Assembly: GCA_033002965.1 (NCBI GenBank)
Contig: JAURVB010013351.1
Coordinates: 1-64,000, forward strand
Reading direction: 5' to 3'
Source of the DNA: Piper betle
Lineage: Eukaryota > Streptophyta > Magnoliopsida > Piperales > Piperaceae
DNA: 64,000 bases
Shown here: positions 12,283-25,720 of the stretch, one piece after another
How positions within the stretch are numbered: the stretch's first letter is position 1
How the letters are laid out: every line of letters starts with the position of its first letter
Notes under the pieces: generated by a model
What the model saw: only the letters and a program-made list of their open reading frames with translations
Databases searched by the model: none
What the model was told of the DNA's origin: nothing
Translations under genes and position numbers: made by a program

Positions 12283-13352
12283 CTCCGCCGCCCTCGCCTG
12301 AGATGGAGACGATGCCGGCCACTTTCGCCGCCGGCCTGGTTATGGCTTGTTGGGGGGACCCGGAGTAGGTGATGGGCCGGCGTTCGGTTCGTTTTTGGCC
12401 CGATTCGGGTCGGTGGGGTTAATTAGGCTCTGTAGGATTTGGAAACCGGTGTCAGGTTTTATTTATTTATTTATGTTTAATCGGAGGTAATTTAATGGAT
12501 TATTTTGTCCCAAAAGAAATGGCTACATATGAAAGCCAAATACAAAAGCTCCACAGAATAATTGCAATAATTACAATTTTGAAGTTCGTCACCAAATTAA
12601 TCTTGAAAGCATTAAGACTCCCTTTGATTAGTATGAAAAAGATAGTGAAACATATAATTTTTTTTAGTTACAATTCACAAAAAAAATTGATATGATTTAA
12701 ATAAAAAATGTAAAATACTTAATACAAAAAATTCTCTCCTTCTACTGGTATTTTTTTTGTAAAAATTGATTTAACTGAAATTTTTAAAGTTGCCTACACC
12801 TTGTAAAATCTTATTTGTATCTTACCACAAAATAGACTAAAAGATACACATCTTTTATTAGAAGATCAATGCTTTTCACATAAACTATTATATAAAAATT
12901 TCATAAATTTTCCGTTACTTTCGTACTAACCAAATGACTCCTAAAAAATAGTTAAATATTCGCATGATTTTGAGTGCTCTTGTACAACACAGCGCTGATG
13001 GAGAGCGTAGAAAATCATTCGATAGCAGATGAGATGGTTTGCGTTGGGGACAAAGAAGTTGAAAATTAGGATACCTCAGCTTTCCTGAACCTATGTTAAT
13101 TAAATACGATTGTCTTACGATTGCCTCAGTAAGCTACAGCCACCAAACACACACAAGACCACCTTTTAAGGATACCCGACCCCAACAATAATTTTTCTCC
13201 CCATCTTCCCATGCCTCAAATAATGACCGAATTGAAAAAATATCTACTGGGGATTCCAGTGTCTCAAGAACTATAAAACAACCTATAGGGAACCATGGCT
13301 GCAAGAAAATATAAGAGCTTCTATCTGTTCCACTCAATCCCTCTCTTATGTA
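12283..13352. other. Intergenic: SF3B4 promoter and CSN4 3' flank
   Basis: The two genes run head-to-tail on the minus strand, so this 1.07 kb holds the SF3B4 promoter and 5' leader (a GC-rich part next to 12283) and the CSN4 3' untranslated region (near 13352). The middle is AT-rich with no coding seen. Confidence 0.5.
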
Positions 13353-16300
13353 TCAGACAGGTACTGAGACGCCCTTCTTAGCCATACTGTCAAGAATATC
13401 ATTCAAAGCTTGACACACCCCCACAATCTGCAAGATGAGAAATTACAACATATATATCAATGAAGATGGCAGCAGGTAGAGAAAGAGTTGCAAGATCATT
13501 TAAGGTGAAATCTTTGCATGCAATTTGAGCTTGCGAGCATGGCAAGTAGTTGCTTCTAAGAGCTAATATTTAAACAGCATCATGTTTCTAGAGTTATAAA
13601 AATAATGCCTTCTATGAAATCCACACTGACTTTATACATTATCAATAACAATAACAATATTTGACTAACACGAAGGAAATACACTTACTTGCTGGTCCCA
13701 TTGCTGCAACTCCTCTGTGTCATCCTCAAAATGAATCACCGCTTCCACCTGAAATAAAGAAATGTAAAACTAAATCATAATCCTGTTTCACACACACTTT
13801 ACCTTTCCTTGTTCTCTCTCACCCTTCAATCTCCTTCCGGAAGTGAGAATGAAGAGAGTTGGGGCAAACCTTTTATGTTAGAGAATGTATACCTGGTCAA
13901 TAGATCCTCTCATACGGTCCTCATATATCATCCTGGATGCAATTTTCTCAGCCTGCAAAAACTCAGTTCAGGCTCCCCATTATGCCCCATATGGTGATTC
14001 TATAAATATAAATAAATTCCTTTTCATAAGTGAACTATCCGATAAAGATACCTTCTGAGGAGAAGTTCCAAGTAAAGCACCTAATTCTTCAAAGCTGCAA
14101 GGCATATAAAACATGAAAAGTAAATACAAATCTAACCAGGCACATGTCTGTGACGATGTTAAAGTAGAAAACTGGAATGAGCTACAAACCTTATGTTTGT
14201 ATATAGTTTGCTTGCACTAAGAAGATTATGTTCAATCATTGCACGATCAAGAACTGTAAAATTATCTGGTAACAAAGCTTTCTGTCGGAAAAACCTAAAA
14301 TCATGAGGCACATGACAATGGCAAAAAAAAAAACACAACTATAAAATCAATGGGCACCTGGTGGTCCTTCAGTTCTTCTGCAAAGGCATCAATTTCAGGT
14401 TTTCTCAAAATTCTTTCTAAATATACCTACAAAATAGTTAATAGAAGCAAATGTAACAAACATGAAAAAAACATAATTAAAACAAAGAAGGAATGAGTAA
14501 ACAAGCGACGTGGTGATAATGCAATAATCCTTAACATTGGACCCAATCAACAGCCTACAAATATGAGCCGGTTCTCCATGCAATCTCAAAATTGTTCATA
14601 GCTGTCACATCAATTAAAAAGAAGAGAAACATATGTGCAATCTAGGTCTTAATTATTGTAGTAAAAATGGACGAGGCCCATTTTCATTAAAACAAAATAA
14701 GAGAAAGACTTAAAAGTCAATACCTTTTGCAAAATTGGATAAATCTTCAGTTTGGAGCACCTTTCATCCTGAAACGTAATCACAATTATGTAATTAACAA
14801 CATGGACGTATCCAGCTAAAATTGAACTTAATGCATATCTCTAAAAGGTAAAGAAACTCATTTAGCATACAAGTGCCAAAAAATTGGTTCAGGCATGAGC
14901 CATGGTTTCAAATAGTATTGTTTAAACACAGGAGTGAAAGAAGCCTTTTAAAATGTGAGAAGTTTTGAGTGCCCATAACAACCTTACACAAATAAGACAA
15001 TTCTTAATTAGGTATCCAGGTTCTAATAGCTAGAATGTACATTTCAATTGTGTCCAATAGGAATACGATTCAGATTTTGTTTCCTTATTGCTGCAATACC
15101 TTATACAAAGTAGCAAGAACTCGAGAACGTTGAGGACCAGCCGCAGCCAAGATTGTACAGGTGACAGCAGCACTCAGTGCTTGTTGAAGCGCTTCTTCAT
15201 CAACCTCCCTATAAGAAAATAAACATGGCATCCATAAAGTATGATAAATGTACATAGAAATCTTTGTCCTGTGACATATCAGCTTATTCATTGTATAATG
15301 TTGCACCAATAAAAATATCAATAAATATTTAACTAAATTCCTAATAATAGATGAAGATGTAAGCATCATACTCATCACCGATTTGTCGCTTCTCAATCTG
15401 AGAAATATCATAGTATCGAAGGGCAGCCTCCAAAAACTTGCGCTTCAAATCCAAAATCCGTGCATAACATACCTGTTGAAAAATTCAAAAAATATCTTCA
15501 GTTGGCAATTAAGACTTATTTCCTAAACTGAGTACTGCTGAAGTGTTCCCATTAAAGCTCTTTGATTCTCTAAGTATTAAGGTTCATTTTGCATTTTAAG
15601 TAGCTCTTTATTACTTCATAAATCAAAGATTATGGCTGGCAACACATAGATACTTCTCAAACATCAATTCAAATAAGAGGATGAAGTGTCTAGTCACCTT
15701 ATATATTAAGTTCAAAACTTCATGTTTTCCACTAACCAAGAAAGAAGCTTTGTTGATGAAAACTTCAGCATTCACAGCATCATCATCCTGCCAAATCAAT
15801 GAGCACAAAAAATTGAGAACATCATTTTGATAAAATGTACCATACACCATAATTCAGGATGTTGTCGTAACAGATTATACTACCTCTAGGTACAGTCGAG
15901 CAATTTGTACACATTTAGATAGTTTATAAACTTCGTCGAGCATTCTGGCCACAAAACAGTGTATGGTATCAGTTTGAAAAAACAGAAGTTGATAAAACAC
16001 AAAATGACATTAACAACATCCACAAAACAATCTTGGAGGCATGAACCTTATTCCCGAGTCCAAATCAATCCCACTGAGCATTTGTGCTGCCTTTGACCAT
16101 TGCTGCTCAGATTCGTATAACTCAGCAAGCTTCTCTCTAATAACTAAAACCTACAACTCGTACAAGAAAGTGTTGGTAAGGAAGTAACTGACGAGAGAAG
16201 GTAACATACCAGGAATTGCATTTGGTAAAAATCATGAATTTCCCACAAAATTTTTCACAAGAAAAGTCTCCAAAATATAACAAGTACACTTGTATATTGG

Positions 16301-17370
16301 AAGAATTCCATGACCCATCCCATCCTCGGGCAATTATTTACGGCTCTAACATGTAGTTTTAACTACTTCTTTGTCCTTCTCACGTAAAGGATCGAGAACT
16401 TGGATCTAGAATCCTACTGACTAAAAATGCAGATTTTTCAAGGCTAAATGCCATTCTTCACACCAACCCTCTTCATCTTACCTAGGCTTGGGACAAGCAA
16501 TGCACAAGCATTGATGGAAATCATTACCAGCAATTTCAAACCCACAAATTAAAGTCAATGAACTCCTTGAGATATTCCAAACGTACTTCACCCTCCTCCT
16601 TATCATCATGAACTCTTAGTTTGAGCTTCAATTTTTCCATAAGAACGAATACTGTTCCATGAAAAGCGTAATACTACATCTATCACCCAACATCAAAGTG
16701 AGTTTGAGGTGCACACGAGCACTGCAGACAGATTACAAAAACAACAAGTTCCAAATCCATAGACAAAAATCACAAAACAAGTAAACCACCTAACTTACAC
16801 CTAAAATTATCGAAATTCTAAGACGGAAAAAAAAGAAAAAATAAAGCCTCCCTCACATCACATTGTCATGCTAATTGCTAAGTTCATACATATGCCAATT
16901 TCTTAAAACCTCAAACGGATATGTATAATACAAGTTTTCGAGTTCCAGGAGTAGGGAAAGCACCTGTTCTTCAAAGGAAACAACACGAGGTTGAATCTGT
17001 GCAAGCGCGTAGAGAGCAACGTCCTTCTGCGACTCCGGATCAAACCTCCCGAGCTCCTGCGCGAAGGTCTGCAACAGCTGCCTGGACACTACCAAAGCCG
17101 CATCGTCCGACACCACTGCCAACCCCCAAACAACCCCACCAACATCATCATCATCATCCCAAAACCCCATTGCACGCCAAAAAACAACAACAACAACAAA
17201 AAAACCCTAACAAAACGAGGAGGAAGAAGAGGGCACAAACTGTGGTCGATGAACTTCTTGGCCTGGGCGGTGTCGTTGGAGGACATGACCGAGGCGAGGA
17301 TGAGCTTGTACTGCTCGATCTTCTGGCGCTGGTCCATGATCTCGGAGGCACTCACGAGTGCGCTCTCCAT
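13353..17370 (-). CDS. CSN4: COP9 signalosome complex subunit 4
   Basis: A PCI-domain subunit of the COP9 signalosome, the nuclear complex that removes NEDD8/RUB from cullins and is needed for photomorphogenic repression in plants. Fourteen exons in transcript order: 17241-17370, 16964-17115, 16047-16150, 15884-15944, 15698-15787, 15372-15472, 15100-15208, 14724-14768, 14358-14426, 14190-14281, 14052-14094, 13893-13952, 13689-13748 and 13353-13427. The phases join perfectly to 396 residues, against about 397 in known plant CSN4. The protein starts [20 protein letters not shown]; other landmarks are [50 protein letters not shown] in the PCI region and the C-terminus [12 protein letters not shown]. 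The ATG at 17370 is the only one giving the family N-terminus. No damage was seen, in contrast to its neighbours. Confidence 0.96.
17202..17210 (+). promoter_or_regulatory. Telo-box in first intron of CSN4
   Basis: A single AAACCCTAA lies in intron 1, about 160 bp into the gene, a placement like that in SF3B4. Role inferred from known plant 5'-proximal telo-boxes. Confidence 0.35.
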
Positions 17371-20216
17371 GGCTCTTCTCACCCAAACCCCTGGTCTCAA
17401 ATGGTTGAGGAAGGACCCTCTTCTTCGTCGTCGTCTTCTTCTTCTTCCCCTTCGTCTCGCTTCCTCGCCGGCCTCGAGGTCTCGACTCGACGACACGAGT
17501 GAAAGAGGAAGCACGACAGGTTTTTCCGGGTCGGGTCTCTCGGATTTGGAGTGGACGGACCTTTTGTGTCCGTTTACCCTGCTATCGACCGGTTGTTCGA
17601 CTCGTCAGAATCTCGCATGGAGCCAGTAATCTAGCTCTCCTCGGTTCGGCCGGGTCGGGCCCGGCTTGAGTGATAAATTCTTAAAATAATTATTTTTCAC
17701 ATGAAAATGCAATTAATTGTGACCTAAGTTGAATTTAACTCCAGTTTTTTTTACAAAGCAATTTGACCCTAAACATGGCTGTTAACTTTAATGTATTTTA
17801 AAAATAAAAAAATAAAAACCAGTTGTAAAGACTTTCATCTAAATTAGCTGTAAAAAAATTACCCTTATTAAATATCCATAATAATAATTTTGAAATTTTG
17901 ATAATTAATAGGCCAATGTATATTTAGATGTTGATCGAGCCTTACGACCAATTTGGCTGTAAGACTTCAGAGCAGATAATTACTCAAAATTAAATGATCA
18001 TAATAATAAAAAATAAAAGTTTAGGTGTGTAAAATTTAATTTGTTAAATTAGTAAGTATGATACTGCCAAATCCCAATTAGATATAATAGCCATTTAATT
18101 ATTTTGAAATTTCCAAACATAATAATTGATACTTTTTTGTTTTTTTACATTAATTATTCGCTCAAGTAGACAAAATATATTTTTTATGTACTTTTATCTT
18201 TTTAAGGTTAAAATTTGTGGATTCTCGTATTATAGTATGATCAATTTTCTGTTGAAAATCTAATATTATTTTCAATAGAAAAAAATGTGCCCGCAATAAT
18301 ATGTTATGATGTTTATCGTTATATGTACTTGGGGTTTATTAATGAGATTGTAATTATTGATGTTTATAATAAATATATAATAAAAAAACACAATCTCCTT
18401 TACATATTCCATCCAAGTGGCAACATGAACTCTAAACTTCACAAATTACATGATCATATTATTATTATTATTTATTCACACCCATTATCCTTAACTAAAG
18501 CACCTTTCATTGTCAGAGACCAATTAACTTAAATTAAGTCAAGATAATTGAAATGTCACACATTGCACGCTTATGATAGTGAAAAAAAGATTATAATTAT
18601 CTATTTTTTTATTTTTATTATTATTGTATTATGGCTGGCTGAATTTCTTCGTTTTAGTTGTAACTCGACTTTTTATATCAACTTTTAATTAATATATAAA
18701 CAAATAAATAATAAGAGTTGATTAGTTAAATCTACATAATTTTTTTTAAAATAATAATAATAATCTATGTATCTATACATAATTATATTGGATAGGTGCA
18801 AGCATCATTACAAATAATCATTGTTGTAAATTTTAGTGTGTGTGTGTGTGTAAATCAGTTTATAGAGGATAATAAAAATAAAATAAAAAATCACATTGAA
18901 AAATAATGTATTTGTCAAATTATAATACGATATTTGTCAAATTATATTTGACTATAAAATAATGTATTCTTAATCACTTATTATGAAAACACGAGGATGT
19001 AAACAAGCAAGCCACCTTGCGAGTACTATCAATCGGCATAAACTTGTATTCGTTAATTTTTTGCTCGAATAAATACTTAACTTAAAATTGATAGTTTGTT
19101 AAACCATAAACAGAGATTGAACTAAGGAGTGGTCGCCTTAGTTCAACTTGAAACTTGAGTTCGATGCGTTTGACCACAGTAAAATACTCGGCTCGACTCA
19201 ACTCATATTGTATTTATTATATTAAGTTGTTTATATTAGCAAATAACTCTTATACCTTTATTAATTACTTGCATGAAAGTATTGCTAGTACTTAATATAT
19301 TATTTAACTGTTAACTATTTTACTTATTTCATAATGCCACTACCTATGTTTACCCTTAATTTTTTTTTCTCAAGGTGAAATATATAAATGTATAGATCAG
19401 ACCTGATTGAGGAACGTTACTCGTAAGTGGACACTTTAATTGTGTAAGCAAACTCTTCACTGAACAAGGGATTTAGCTTGACCGGTCGATCTAATTTTAC
19501 AAATAACAAATCAAGGGCTTTGTTTCACAAAATAGAGAAGGTTGAGAATTTTAGGGGAGAGAATTGTGAAAATTCTGATGGAGCTCTACACTTATAAATT
19601 GAGCTCCATCAGATAAAAAATGAAAGGGAGAAAAATAAGAGAGAAGAAGAAATTATTGTACTCACGTGCTTTTGGAAAATCTGTAATAAAAAAGCTTTCT
19701 TTTGTATGATTCTGTCATCCAATTACATGATAAAATTGTATTTTATTAATCTTCAACTTATTTTGTTTTCATATTGTTGCTCGTTTCTTCGACAAGGGCG
19801 CCTTAGTTGCAACCCAATTCCTTTTTCGAAATTATCCACTACCACACAAAAGAAACATGTTCTTCCAAAAAAACAAACGTAACATTGTTTTTTTTTATTA
19901 CAAGATTATTTTTTGTGTATAGTCATTGTCGTGGGCATGTGGGTGTGTGACGAAATTCAGCGGAGATTCGAGTAAATGAAGGTGTGTAGGAGTTCACAGT
20001 ATTTGACTGATTATTTCGACAACATGCTAGGTGAACTTGTTACTAACAAGTTGATGGTCGGATGATACAAAAGCCAAAAGATATTACAAATATTAATCCT
20101 AATTTTTATTCGCATATATGTCATCATAATAATCCAAGTTCCACAAGTGCTAAAATAAATGAGGCACTAATCTAAACCTAGCAAACTGTACTACAACTTT
20201 CACAAAATAGTCATGC
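17371..20216. other. AT-rich intergenic region
   Basis: The CSN4 promoter and 5' leader occupy the GC-richer part up to about 17660. Beyond that the stretch is AT-rich with short A/T runs and no supported gene. A small ORF at 18287-18532 has no recognisable features and unfavourable composition. The dispersed repeat at 19699-19850 is listed separately. Confidence 0.4.
19699..19850. repeat. Dispersed repeat, copy 1 (partner at 26001-26155)
   Basis: About 150 bp matches 26001-26155 in the same orientation with many substitutions. Shared anchors are TTCGACAAGG, TTCGAAATTATCC and the AATCTTC...TTATTTT tract. No terminal inverted repeats or target duplications were found; it is probably part of an old retroelement. 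Confidence 0.55.
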
Positions 20217-21026
20217 CAAAGCAGCCTCAGAAAGACAAATTTCTTCTTCCATGTGTGTGTACTCCTCTTCCTGTCGGAGAAAAGCATCATGGAGTGCACA
20301 TCACTTGTCAAACTCCCGTTGTTTGGTCTCGAGCTCCTCTTGCATCACCATTATCTTCTATTGAACCACCTCATAGGCATCCCTGACAGTCCTAACTTCG
20401 TCTTCATGGGAGCACATGCCTCCGTTTACAGCCTTCGCCTTGATTAAAGCCACAAGTTTGCTCGTCATCAAGGCCTCGAGTGCTATGTCCGCAATGTCCA
20501 TCTCAATGTTGTCACCGCAAAGTCTTCCCTGGGCAGTCTAATAATCTATGAGGGTCGGTAATGGTGTCTCTTTGGTCGCTTTACTGACTTGTTGAAGCAC
20601 CCTCATGAATTGGAGCCATAGAGCTACACAGGCCGATTCGTCTTGGATCTCACTTGCAAGATAAATACTTTTTGACACTTTCGGATTTTGTGGTCACACG
20701 AAACGCGACCGACTCAAAAAATTAGAAAGCTCCACTTGCCCTTCGAAGATTCTTATCTTTTTTTCATGCTTTCAAGAGAGTCAGTGTCTCCTGTCCATTG
20801 GTCACTTTGGTTAGCACAAGTGCATTACTTGCCATTGGAGTTTCCGCCATGGATCACTTGGTCACCATTCTGGAGTGCCGCGTGTTTTGGTGAAGTATCC
20901 TCAATCACACTGCTCACCTTAGGCGGTGTCTATCGAGACGATGACCACTTGCGCGACACAAGTCTTAAACCGCCTGTTCGTGGACTCGCCTCCATTCTCT
21001 CGTTTCCGTGGTATTTCACGTGCCAT
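20217..21026 (-). pseudogene. Decayed coding sequence with coiled-coil, unidentified
   Basis: On the minus strand a reading frame with several stops and frame changes still reads as protein. It begins with poorly preserved text, then a stretch around IQDESACVALWLQFMRVLQ, and ends in a charged heptad-like segment (KIMVMQEELETKQREFDK, then AFLRQEEEYTHMEEE) typical of a coiled coil. GC content is higher than in the surroundings. I do not recognise the family. A transposase or retroelement accessory protein is possible given the neighbourhood. Confidence 0.4.
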
Positions 21027-22055
21027 GATTAGGGGTGGGAATAAATAACCGTGTCTCCGAGCGTTGTTTAATTTAATGACTAACCGAGCGTTGGAAATTT
21101 TATTTATATTAATTAATAATTATATAAAATATAAAAGCCTTACAGTTGAAAACATATTACATAAAAATCATAAATCATTGATTTGGCCTATTACTTTAAC
21201 ATCCACAAACATGTTACATATTTATAAAGTAAATATCTCAAAGTAACCAACAAAAATAAACACATATTTATAAAACAAATTATCCCAAAGTAAACAAGTA
21301 ACCAACATGGTTATATGAGACCATATTTATCAAATAAATTATAAAATATCCCAAAATAACCACTAATCAACATAAGTCCATATTTATCAACCAAAATAAT
21401 CCAAAATAATCAACATGAATAAAGTCATCCCCAAATTTAAAACACAACATTCTTATAATCATTCATCAAACAACCAATTATCTACAAGTTTTCAAAATTA
21501 AACTTCTACACATTTACAAGTTGAACAAAGTATAACCAATATATAGAAGCTTCAAAATGTGGGAAATCCCATATCAAAAAGCGTTCCAAAATTCCATACT
21601 CTTCATCCATTTGCCAATGTAACCATCCTACACAAGAAAAAAATGAAGAGTGAATTGTTTATAAAAAATATTGTAAAAATTAAAAGACACATGTTTATGA
21701 TGTTAGTACACTATTCCCGTCACCACATTCATCATCATTTTCTCAATCTTCAATATTGTTTGTTGCAAGTAAATTGGACATTGAACTCAGTCCTTTTTCT
21801 ACAAGTATAAAAAAATTATTAGCAAGTAAAAAATATATGAAAGTGAAAAATACTAAAAATTATCAATGACGTAGTTAATAATGTAATAATTCATCAACTT
21901 AATAACTAATAATCAAGTAAATGACTAAATATATCAATTAAACTTGATTAACTATCATAAAATTAATTAAGCTATTCAAATAAAATAAATCTAATAAAAA
22001 ACCAGTAGTGTAATCATTCATCAAAAAATCAACTTTTAACAAAATTGATGAAATA
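21027..22055. other. AT-rich stretch with degenerate tandem units
   Basis: From about 21210 to 21420 an imperfect unit of roughly 60-70 bp repeats three to four times, with the core CATATTTAT(A/C)AA followed by ATCCCAAA(G/A)TAA and CCAACAT. No coding is supported. Confidence 0.35.
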
Positions 22056-22680
22056 TCAAATTATTAATACAGTAATTAACAATAATGAACATTGAGCAAC
22101 AATGATCTTGCCATTATTGCCGGCGCTGCCATTCGACCACCGGTATTTGTGGAAGCCTTCGAGACTTAGTTTTGATTTGCCTCTTTTAGGACCCATAGAT
22201 TTACCCTTCAAAAAAACCAAAGGAATCATTGCAGGACTTGCTGTGGCGGCTAAATCGTTTGGTGTTGCCAAATCAGTTGGTGCCAGAGGAAGAGTCGTTG
22301 CATGCACATGATTGGTTCGCTCCGTATCACTTGTCCATGCCTGACGGCCCCGACCATCCGACTCCATGGATGAGGGCAATGTCGAATAGGCAACACCGGA
22401 GTTGGAAGAGGATGGGACGTCGAGGTTGTCGCGGGGGCTGATGAGTTGTGAAGCTATCATCTGGAATCTGACCAAGAGCAAGAAGATGGGATTTTGGGAG
22501 GTCGCCACCAGGGCTAGCGGCAGTCGACAACGTTTAGGGACTTGCACATACACCAAACTTTGTGGTCGACGTCGAATCTCCACGACTTGAGGCAGCGACT
22601 GCAACGGCCATGGAGTCGTCACCTCGTCGGGGCCGACTAGCAACGATGAGGAGGTCCCGATTCACAGGCTTGTGAAATGT
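22056..22680 (-). other. GC-richer island with a 195-residue frame, unrecognised
   Basis: A continuous minus-strand frame (22056-22643) is open but ends in a hydrophobic AT-encoded tail and matches no family I recognise. The island is bounded by sharp drops to AT-rich DNA, as expected of an inserted or decayed element fragment. It is not supported as a gene. Confidence 0.25.
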
Positions 22681-23239
22681 CGAGATTTTTTTTTTAACTG
22701 TTAGACTGTCTGTCTGGTTCAAATAATTTACACTCACTAACATTACACTTTAAATTGGGTTGTTAACAATAATAATAGAGTAATTTAGATCTATTGAGAT
22801 CATAGGTTGAACTAAGAACGTTAGCTCATTAGATTTTATTTTAAATTGCGTTATTAACGATGATAATAGAGTAATTTGGTTCCACGTGATATGATAGAAT
22901 GGACTAACGTTAAGCTAAGGTTAGTAAAAGGTTAAGTATAAAAATTTCAAAAATAAAATTTCTTAACACGAATGGATTATAAAATTTTTCAATTTAATCT
23001 TACGTATTTAGTGAGATAAGATCTTTTTTTAATTTTTTATTAGTTAAAATAAAGTATATATTTTTAACTTTAATTAATTACTTTTGAAAGTATGATTTAG
23101 ATATATTAATTTACACTTTGAATTGAATCGTTAAAGGATGCATCCTAAAAAAATTGAGCCAAATCGGCCTATAAGGTACTCTTCTATGAAAAGAGACCTT
23201 GTCATTGCACTTGGAACACCAAAATTAGGTAGAGTACCA
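22681..23239. other. AT-rich spacer
   Basis: Two partial repeats of TTGGGTTGTTAAC(A/G)AT-type text occur near 22755 and 22850, each followed by AATAATAGAGTAATTT. Nothing else is seen. Confidence 0.3.
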
Positions 23240-24290
23240 AATTTCTTGCAGGTGTGAGGTCGGGGAACCCGGGGAAGCCCTAAAAAATTTGGAAGGAAAA
23301 AAGCTTAACCAAATCTAATGGTGCACAGTAGGACAGCTAGAGTTGGGTGCGCCAGGCAGCAGGTGCGCGCGGTCCGCCACTAACTAGAAGCGGGTCTGAC
23401 TTGGTCTCGGTTAGACTTCGGACCAGGTCGGATTCAATCGGTTCATGGCCTTAGTCGCGGATTCGGCAACACAGCTGGACCTGACAGGTTTGGTCGGCTC
23501 CAACCTACTAGTTTATATGGGCGGTGCACCACCGGCCTTTGCTGCTCCGGCGACGGCGTTTCCAGCTGGGGAGACCGGCGGCGCCTTCCCAGATAGACAG
23601 GCCCAGTGGAGGATAGCACACTCATGGTGGTCCGACTATCGGAGGTAGCAACGGCAGGCGGGGAATTTGCCGGAAAGCCCCCGACGATAGCTGTTATCGC
23701 CAGGACTTCATACTCATTTTTCGATAAATCGGTGAGTCTACTGCTGTGAGACTTGGTTGGCGAGATGCAGGGAGTCGACCGACGGCGGTTGATTTGTCGG
23801 TGTCTCCTCCGATTGGCTAGGAATGACTTCAAAAGTTGGCGCAGTTCTTGTTCCGATCGTGACTTGCACCCTCTTCTCCAGCGACGATGGTGGCGTTCCC
23901 AGCACCAATAGTCACCGACGACTGCTTAGAATAGCAGTATGGATTATGGGGAATTGACCCATAGTGGCCTCGGGACCGAGGATACCACTGACTAGCGGCA
24001 CGATCGCCGGAGATTAGCGGTCCACGATAGGTCGCCGCTGCATCTTCCATGACCTTTTCCGGCGACGACGATCCTCGACGACAGTCGTGCTTGGGCTGGT
24101 GTTGTCTTCGGTGAGGCGACGTACAATCTGGTGGAGGATTCCCGACGTGGTTGCCTAGTTCTTTTACTGGAGCACCTTCTTCTCGATTTGCTCCTACTGC
24201 CTAATGACCGGGACGGTCGCAGTTGGCCAGATCGACTCCGAGCCGGTGGTGACCTTGATTTGACGGTGGTATTAGTTAGGAGATAGACAC
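23240..24290. other. GC-rich remnant, probably transposon-derived
   Basis: This 1-kb block is rich in CCGGCGA/TCGCCGG words and has open frames on both strands, none resembling a known protein. Composition resembles the GC-rich blocks of the LTR family in this window, but no clear collinear match was found. Confidence 0.3.
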
Positions 24291-24930
24291 TCTAACATAA
24301 ATAATTGAGAAAATATTTTTTAAAAATAAAATAAAAATAATTATAAGATAAATACGAGATACCAAGATAAAAATGGATGGAAACTTTCTTTCAAATTATA
24401 AAAAAAGAAAACCAACCTACTCGATTAATTTTGATTAAGAAAATCTCTTATATAAAGTATTGAATAAAAGTTTGACAAAATTCTCATAACATAAATTAGA
24501 TAAATAATAAGATCTGAAATATACAATTTTTGAGAAATATAATATATGAGAAATTAACATACACCTCAAAAGAAAATTGGATCAACCTCACACTTTAAAT
24601 TAAGACCTGACTTCAACTTGAAATAATAAAGAACTTCTCTAAACTCTCTCTTTATAAGCTAAATGTACTCAAAATTCTTAAGAGGATGTTCTGTTTAATA
24701 TCAACAGAATTCTCCTTTATATAAAAAATATGAGTAGAATTCTAGAAATTACCTTATTAAATTTCTATAGAAAAGAATAAAATCACATATAGGTATACAA
24801 ACTGGTATCGGTCACCCCAACTTCTATAGAGTCCCTGGTGAGGAGCTCGTTCCTATGGCTTCTCTTCCCTTCCCTCCAACTTCACACCGTACGAGCCCCT
24901 TGAACCCCTCGCTCTGTGAAGTCGATTTAA
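24291..24930. other. AT-rich spacer
   Basis: Mostly A/T-rich with no supported feature; a short GC-richer segment (24820-24900) leads into the next repeat. Confidence 0.3.
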
Positions 24931-25720
24931 ATTGGATCGGAATCCAAGTCAAAAAAATGCGTAAATCAGTTATCGCAGGTTCGGCTGATTCGAGCCGATT
25001 CCAACAAATTTGAGCCGATTTCATAATCGGTCAATTTGAGCTGATTCGAGACGACAAGGGCGAGGGCGGCAATGGGGGTGTCGGTCATTCTAATTGGGCC
25101 CACGACTGGTCTTGATGGCGGTGCTAGGTAGGGGGAAATGTCTGGGAGGTCGAGGGGAGTGGCGTCGACATTCATAGACGGCGACAGAATCACGTTGGAG
25201 CAACAGCGCAATCGCAGCATCGGTGTCACAGCGACTGGATAGTGGCCGGGGCGGTTGGGATGACAAGGCGATAGCATGGCAGGCCTGGGCGGCGTCAATC
25301 GATGGCAGGGTGGCATCAGCATCAGTGGCGACAACCAAGGCGGCGGGTAGGGTTTGGGGTGAAGAGGAGAAGTGTCGGGCGTTTGGGGGAGGAGATGAGA
25401 AGTATAAGGGTAGTCGGTGGCAAACTTGTAAATAAAACTTAACTCGATATTTGCTAGAGTCAAAAATAATAATTAAGTCATAATAGATCTTAAAAAAATC
25501 TAAAAAAATTGAGAAAATCTCATAAAATAAAACAAACACCATAACATCCAAATGACATGTTTTATAACTAATAACCCACCTACTTTAAATAAATTAAAGT
25601 TTTTGTATAGGACTGATTTGGACTAATTCAACTGAATTAATTTAGACCGATTTGATCCGACTAAATGACTCCCACGAAAACTGATTTGAATTCTAATTCT
25701 AATTTTTACAACTATACCCC
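24931..25720. repeat. Diverged composite element sharing the LTR/hAT module
   Basis: Both edges (about 24960-25060 and 25600-25690) carry repeated (A/G)CCGATT(T/C) words like the ends of the hAT-like elements at 30790 and 61871. The inside (about 25080-25590) matches the minus orientation of the solo LTRs: a GC-rich block, a CTCGA...GAGTCAAAAATAATAA motif, then TAACATCCAAATGACATG and TAACTAATAACCCACC. Termini are too eroded for a target duplication to be called. Confidence 0.55.

Noticed and set aside
18287..18532. Small ORF of 81 residues in the intergenic region
   Set aside because: AT-rich, no family resemblance, no splice or promoter context.
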